A DNA stretch of 6,722 nucleotides from Rubrobacter sp. (lineage in GTDB: Bacteria; Actinomycetota; Rubrobacteria; Rubrobacterales; Rubrobacteraceae). The stretch lies in NCBI GenBank assembly GCA_016781635.1, contig JADDPY010000420.1, positions 1 to 6,722 on the forward strand, read 5' to 3'. Both the position numbers and the translations under genes were made by a program. The notes beneath the pieces are model-generated. The model did no database searches. It was not told the origin of the DNA and saw nothing but the letters and a program-made list of their open reading frames with translations. Positions 5,252 through 6,722 of the stretch are shown piece by piece (the first letter of the stretch is position 1; every line of letters starts with the position of its first letter).

Positions 5252-6722
5252 GCAGCTCACCCCGAGCCTCCCGGAGGCCCGGAGGCTGGCCCGCGAGTAC
5301 GATGTCGTGCCGCTCTACGCGGAGGCCATAGGGGACCTGGAGACGCCCATCTCCGCCGCGCTCAAGTTTTCGGACGAGTCGCATCTCTTCCTGCTGGAGA
5401 GCGCTGAGGAGGCCGAGCGGTTCGGGCGGTACTCGTTTCTCGGCTTCGGGCCGAAGCGGACGCTCTCGTACAAGGATGGCGTCTACACCGTCGTGGACTC
5501 CGACGGGGTGCGCGAGGTGGCAGCATCGGACCCGTTCCGGGGGCTCGCGGAGATTGTCGGCAAGAAGAGCGTCGCGCCCCTGCCAAACCTGCCGGCCTTC
5601 GTCGGCGGGGCGGTCGGGTACTTCTCCTACGACGCCGTGCGCTACCTGGAGAAGCTCCCGGATGCGCCGCCGGATGACCTCGGCGTACCCGAGGCGTACT
5701 TCGCGGTCACGGACACCCTGATCGTCTTCGACCACCTGCGCCACAAGGTGCTCGTGATCTCCCTGGTCGATGCCGCGAACCTACGGGACGTGGAGGGCGA
5801 GGGTTTCGCAGCGGCCTACCGGAGGGCGGCGGACGACATCGTCCGCGTCGCGGAGAGGCTTGCCGCACCCACGATACGTCGTCCCCTGCCTGAGGGGAAC
5901 GGGGGGGCTCTAGAGATCCAGTCGAACTTCACCCGTGCCCGTTATGAAGAGGCCGTGGAGCTGGCGAAGGAGTACATCCGGGCGGGGGACGCCTTTCAGG
6001 TGGTGCCGAGCCAGAGGTTCTTCGCGGAGATCGGGGACCTCGACCCGTTTCTCCTATACCGGGGCTTGAGGACCGTCAACCCGTCGCCGTACATGACGTA
6101 CCTGAAGCTCGGGGAGATGGCGATCGTCGGGGCGTCGCCCGAGCCGCTGGTGCGGGTCGAGGGGCGGCGGATGATGACGCGACCGGTGGCCGGAACCCGG
6201 CCGCGGGGCGCAACCGCCGAGGAGGACGCGGCGCTCGCCGAGGAGCTCTTGGCGGACTTGAAGGAGCGGGCCGAGCACGTCATGCTCGTCGACCTCGGGC
6301 GCAACGACATCGGGAGGGTCGCCGAGATAGGGAGCGTGAGCCTCGAGGACTTCATGGGGATCGAACGGTACTCCCACGTCATGCACATCGTCTCGACGGT
6401 GGAGGGCGACCTGAGAGAAGGCCTGACGGCGCTCGACGCGCTGGCGGCGGCGTTCCCGGCCGGGACGGTCTCGGGCGCGCCGAAGGTGCGGGCGATGGAG
6501 ATCATAGACGAGCTCGAGCCCACGCGGCGCGGCCCCTACGCGGGCGCCACGGGCTACTACGGCGTCGACGGCCGCCTCGATACCTGCATAACGCTCCGCA
6601 CAGCGCTGCTGAAAGACGGTCGCGCCTACTTCCAGGCCGGCGGCGGGGTTGTAGCCGACTCGGTCCCCTCGCTGGAGTACGAGGAGACGCGCAACAAGGC
6701 CGGGGCGATGGTGCGGGCGCTG
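5235..6722 (+). CDS. trpE: Anthranilate synthase component I (3' end just outside window)
   Basis: TrpE converts chorismate and ammonia to anthranilate, the first step of tryptophan synthesis, usually with the glutaminase TrpG. The frame is open for 496 codons to the window edge without a stop; the family is typically about 490-520 residues and the last visible residues ([13 protein letters not shown]) are near its usual end, so only a few codons are missing. The N-terminal part has the tryptophan-binding LLES motif (53-56), with NPSPYM (282-287) as its partner, implying feedback inhibition by tryptophan. The chorismate-binding half carries [19 protein letters not shown] (316-325), DLGRNDIGR (353-361), [22 protein letters not shown] (407-417) and [23 protein letters not shown] and the his context favour TrpE over PabB. 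Starting at ATG 5235 gives a 17-base overlap with hisIE, with no room for a trp leader or attenuator. hisF-hisI-trpE is a recognised actinobacterial order. Confidence 0.95.
   Translation, partial: MNGTGRQLTPSLPEARRLAREYDVVPLYAEAIGDLETPISAALKFSDESHLFLLESAEEAERFGRYSFLGFGPKRTLSYKDGVYTVVDSDGVREVAASDPFRGLAEIVGKKSVAPLPNLPAFVGGAVGYFSYDAVRYLEKLPDAPPDDLGVPEAYFAVTDTLIVFDHLRHKVLVISLVDAANLRDVEGEGFAAAYRRAADDIVRVAERLAAPTIRRPLPEGNGGALEIQSNFTRARYEEAVELAKEYIRAGDAFQVVPSQRFFAEIGDLDPFLLYRGLRTVNPSPYMTYLKLGEMAIVGASPEPLVRVEGRRMMTRPVAGTRPRGATAEEDAALAEELLADLKERAEHVMLVDLGRNDIGRVAEIGSVSLEDFMGIERYSHVMHIVSTVEGDLREGLTALDALAAAFPAGTVSGAPKVRAMEIIDELEPTRRGPYAGATGYYGVDGRLDTCITLRTALLKDGRAYFQAGGGVVADSVPSLEYEETRNKAGAMVRAL

Overview
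The window is GC-rich and reads almost entirely left to right on the + strand. It is best explained as chromosome of a deep-branching actinobacterium, most likely Rubrobacter or a close relative. That assignment is an inference. It rests on base composition, on the DUF2382-type protein at the left edge, and on two gene orders typical of Actinobacteria: rplM-rpsI-glmM and hisF-hisI-trpE. No marker such as 16S rRNA is present to settle it.

Layout. Bases 2-463 hold the 3' end of a gene for a proline-rich, repeat-bearing protein that ends in a DUF2382-like charged domain. It is followed by a 240-base gap (464-703). The gap contains a strong UUCG-capped hairpin (likely terminator), a short perfect palindrome, a plausible extended -10 promoter and a short leader. 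Next come rplM and rpsI (ribosomal proteins L13 and S9), 3 bases apart. A 97-base gap after rpsI is largely filled by a long imperfect RNA hairpin (1559-1619). It is followed by glmM (phosphoglucosamine mutase, cell-wall precursor synthesis), a DUF429-like protein of unknown function, hisF, a fused hisIE, and trpE, which runs off the right edge only a few codons short of a normal end.

How the genes work together. From glmM onward the genes are 3 or 15 bases apart or overlap (4 and 17 bases), so glmM through trpE looks like one translationally coupled transcription unit, possibly also fed from the rplM promoter. HisF makes the imidazole ring of histidine, and HisIE performs the two steps before HisA. 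TrpE starts the tryptophan branch from chorismate. Two conserved actinobacterial blocks (translation/cell wall and his/trp) are therefore joined here, with the DUF429 gene at the junction. Three genes in a row (glmM, DUF429, hisF) appear to use TTG start codons, each with its own Shine-Dalgarno sequence.

Most of the window is ordinary housekeeping sequence and I see no undescribed defence, mobile or secondary-metabolite system. The points most worth checking are the long hairpin between rpsI and glmM, the DUF429 protein that lacks the usual first aspartate, and the 11-residue repeats in the left-edge protein. No tRNA, rRNA, CRISPR array, insertion sequence or attachment site was seen.
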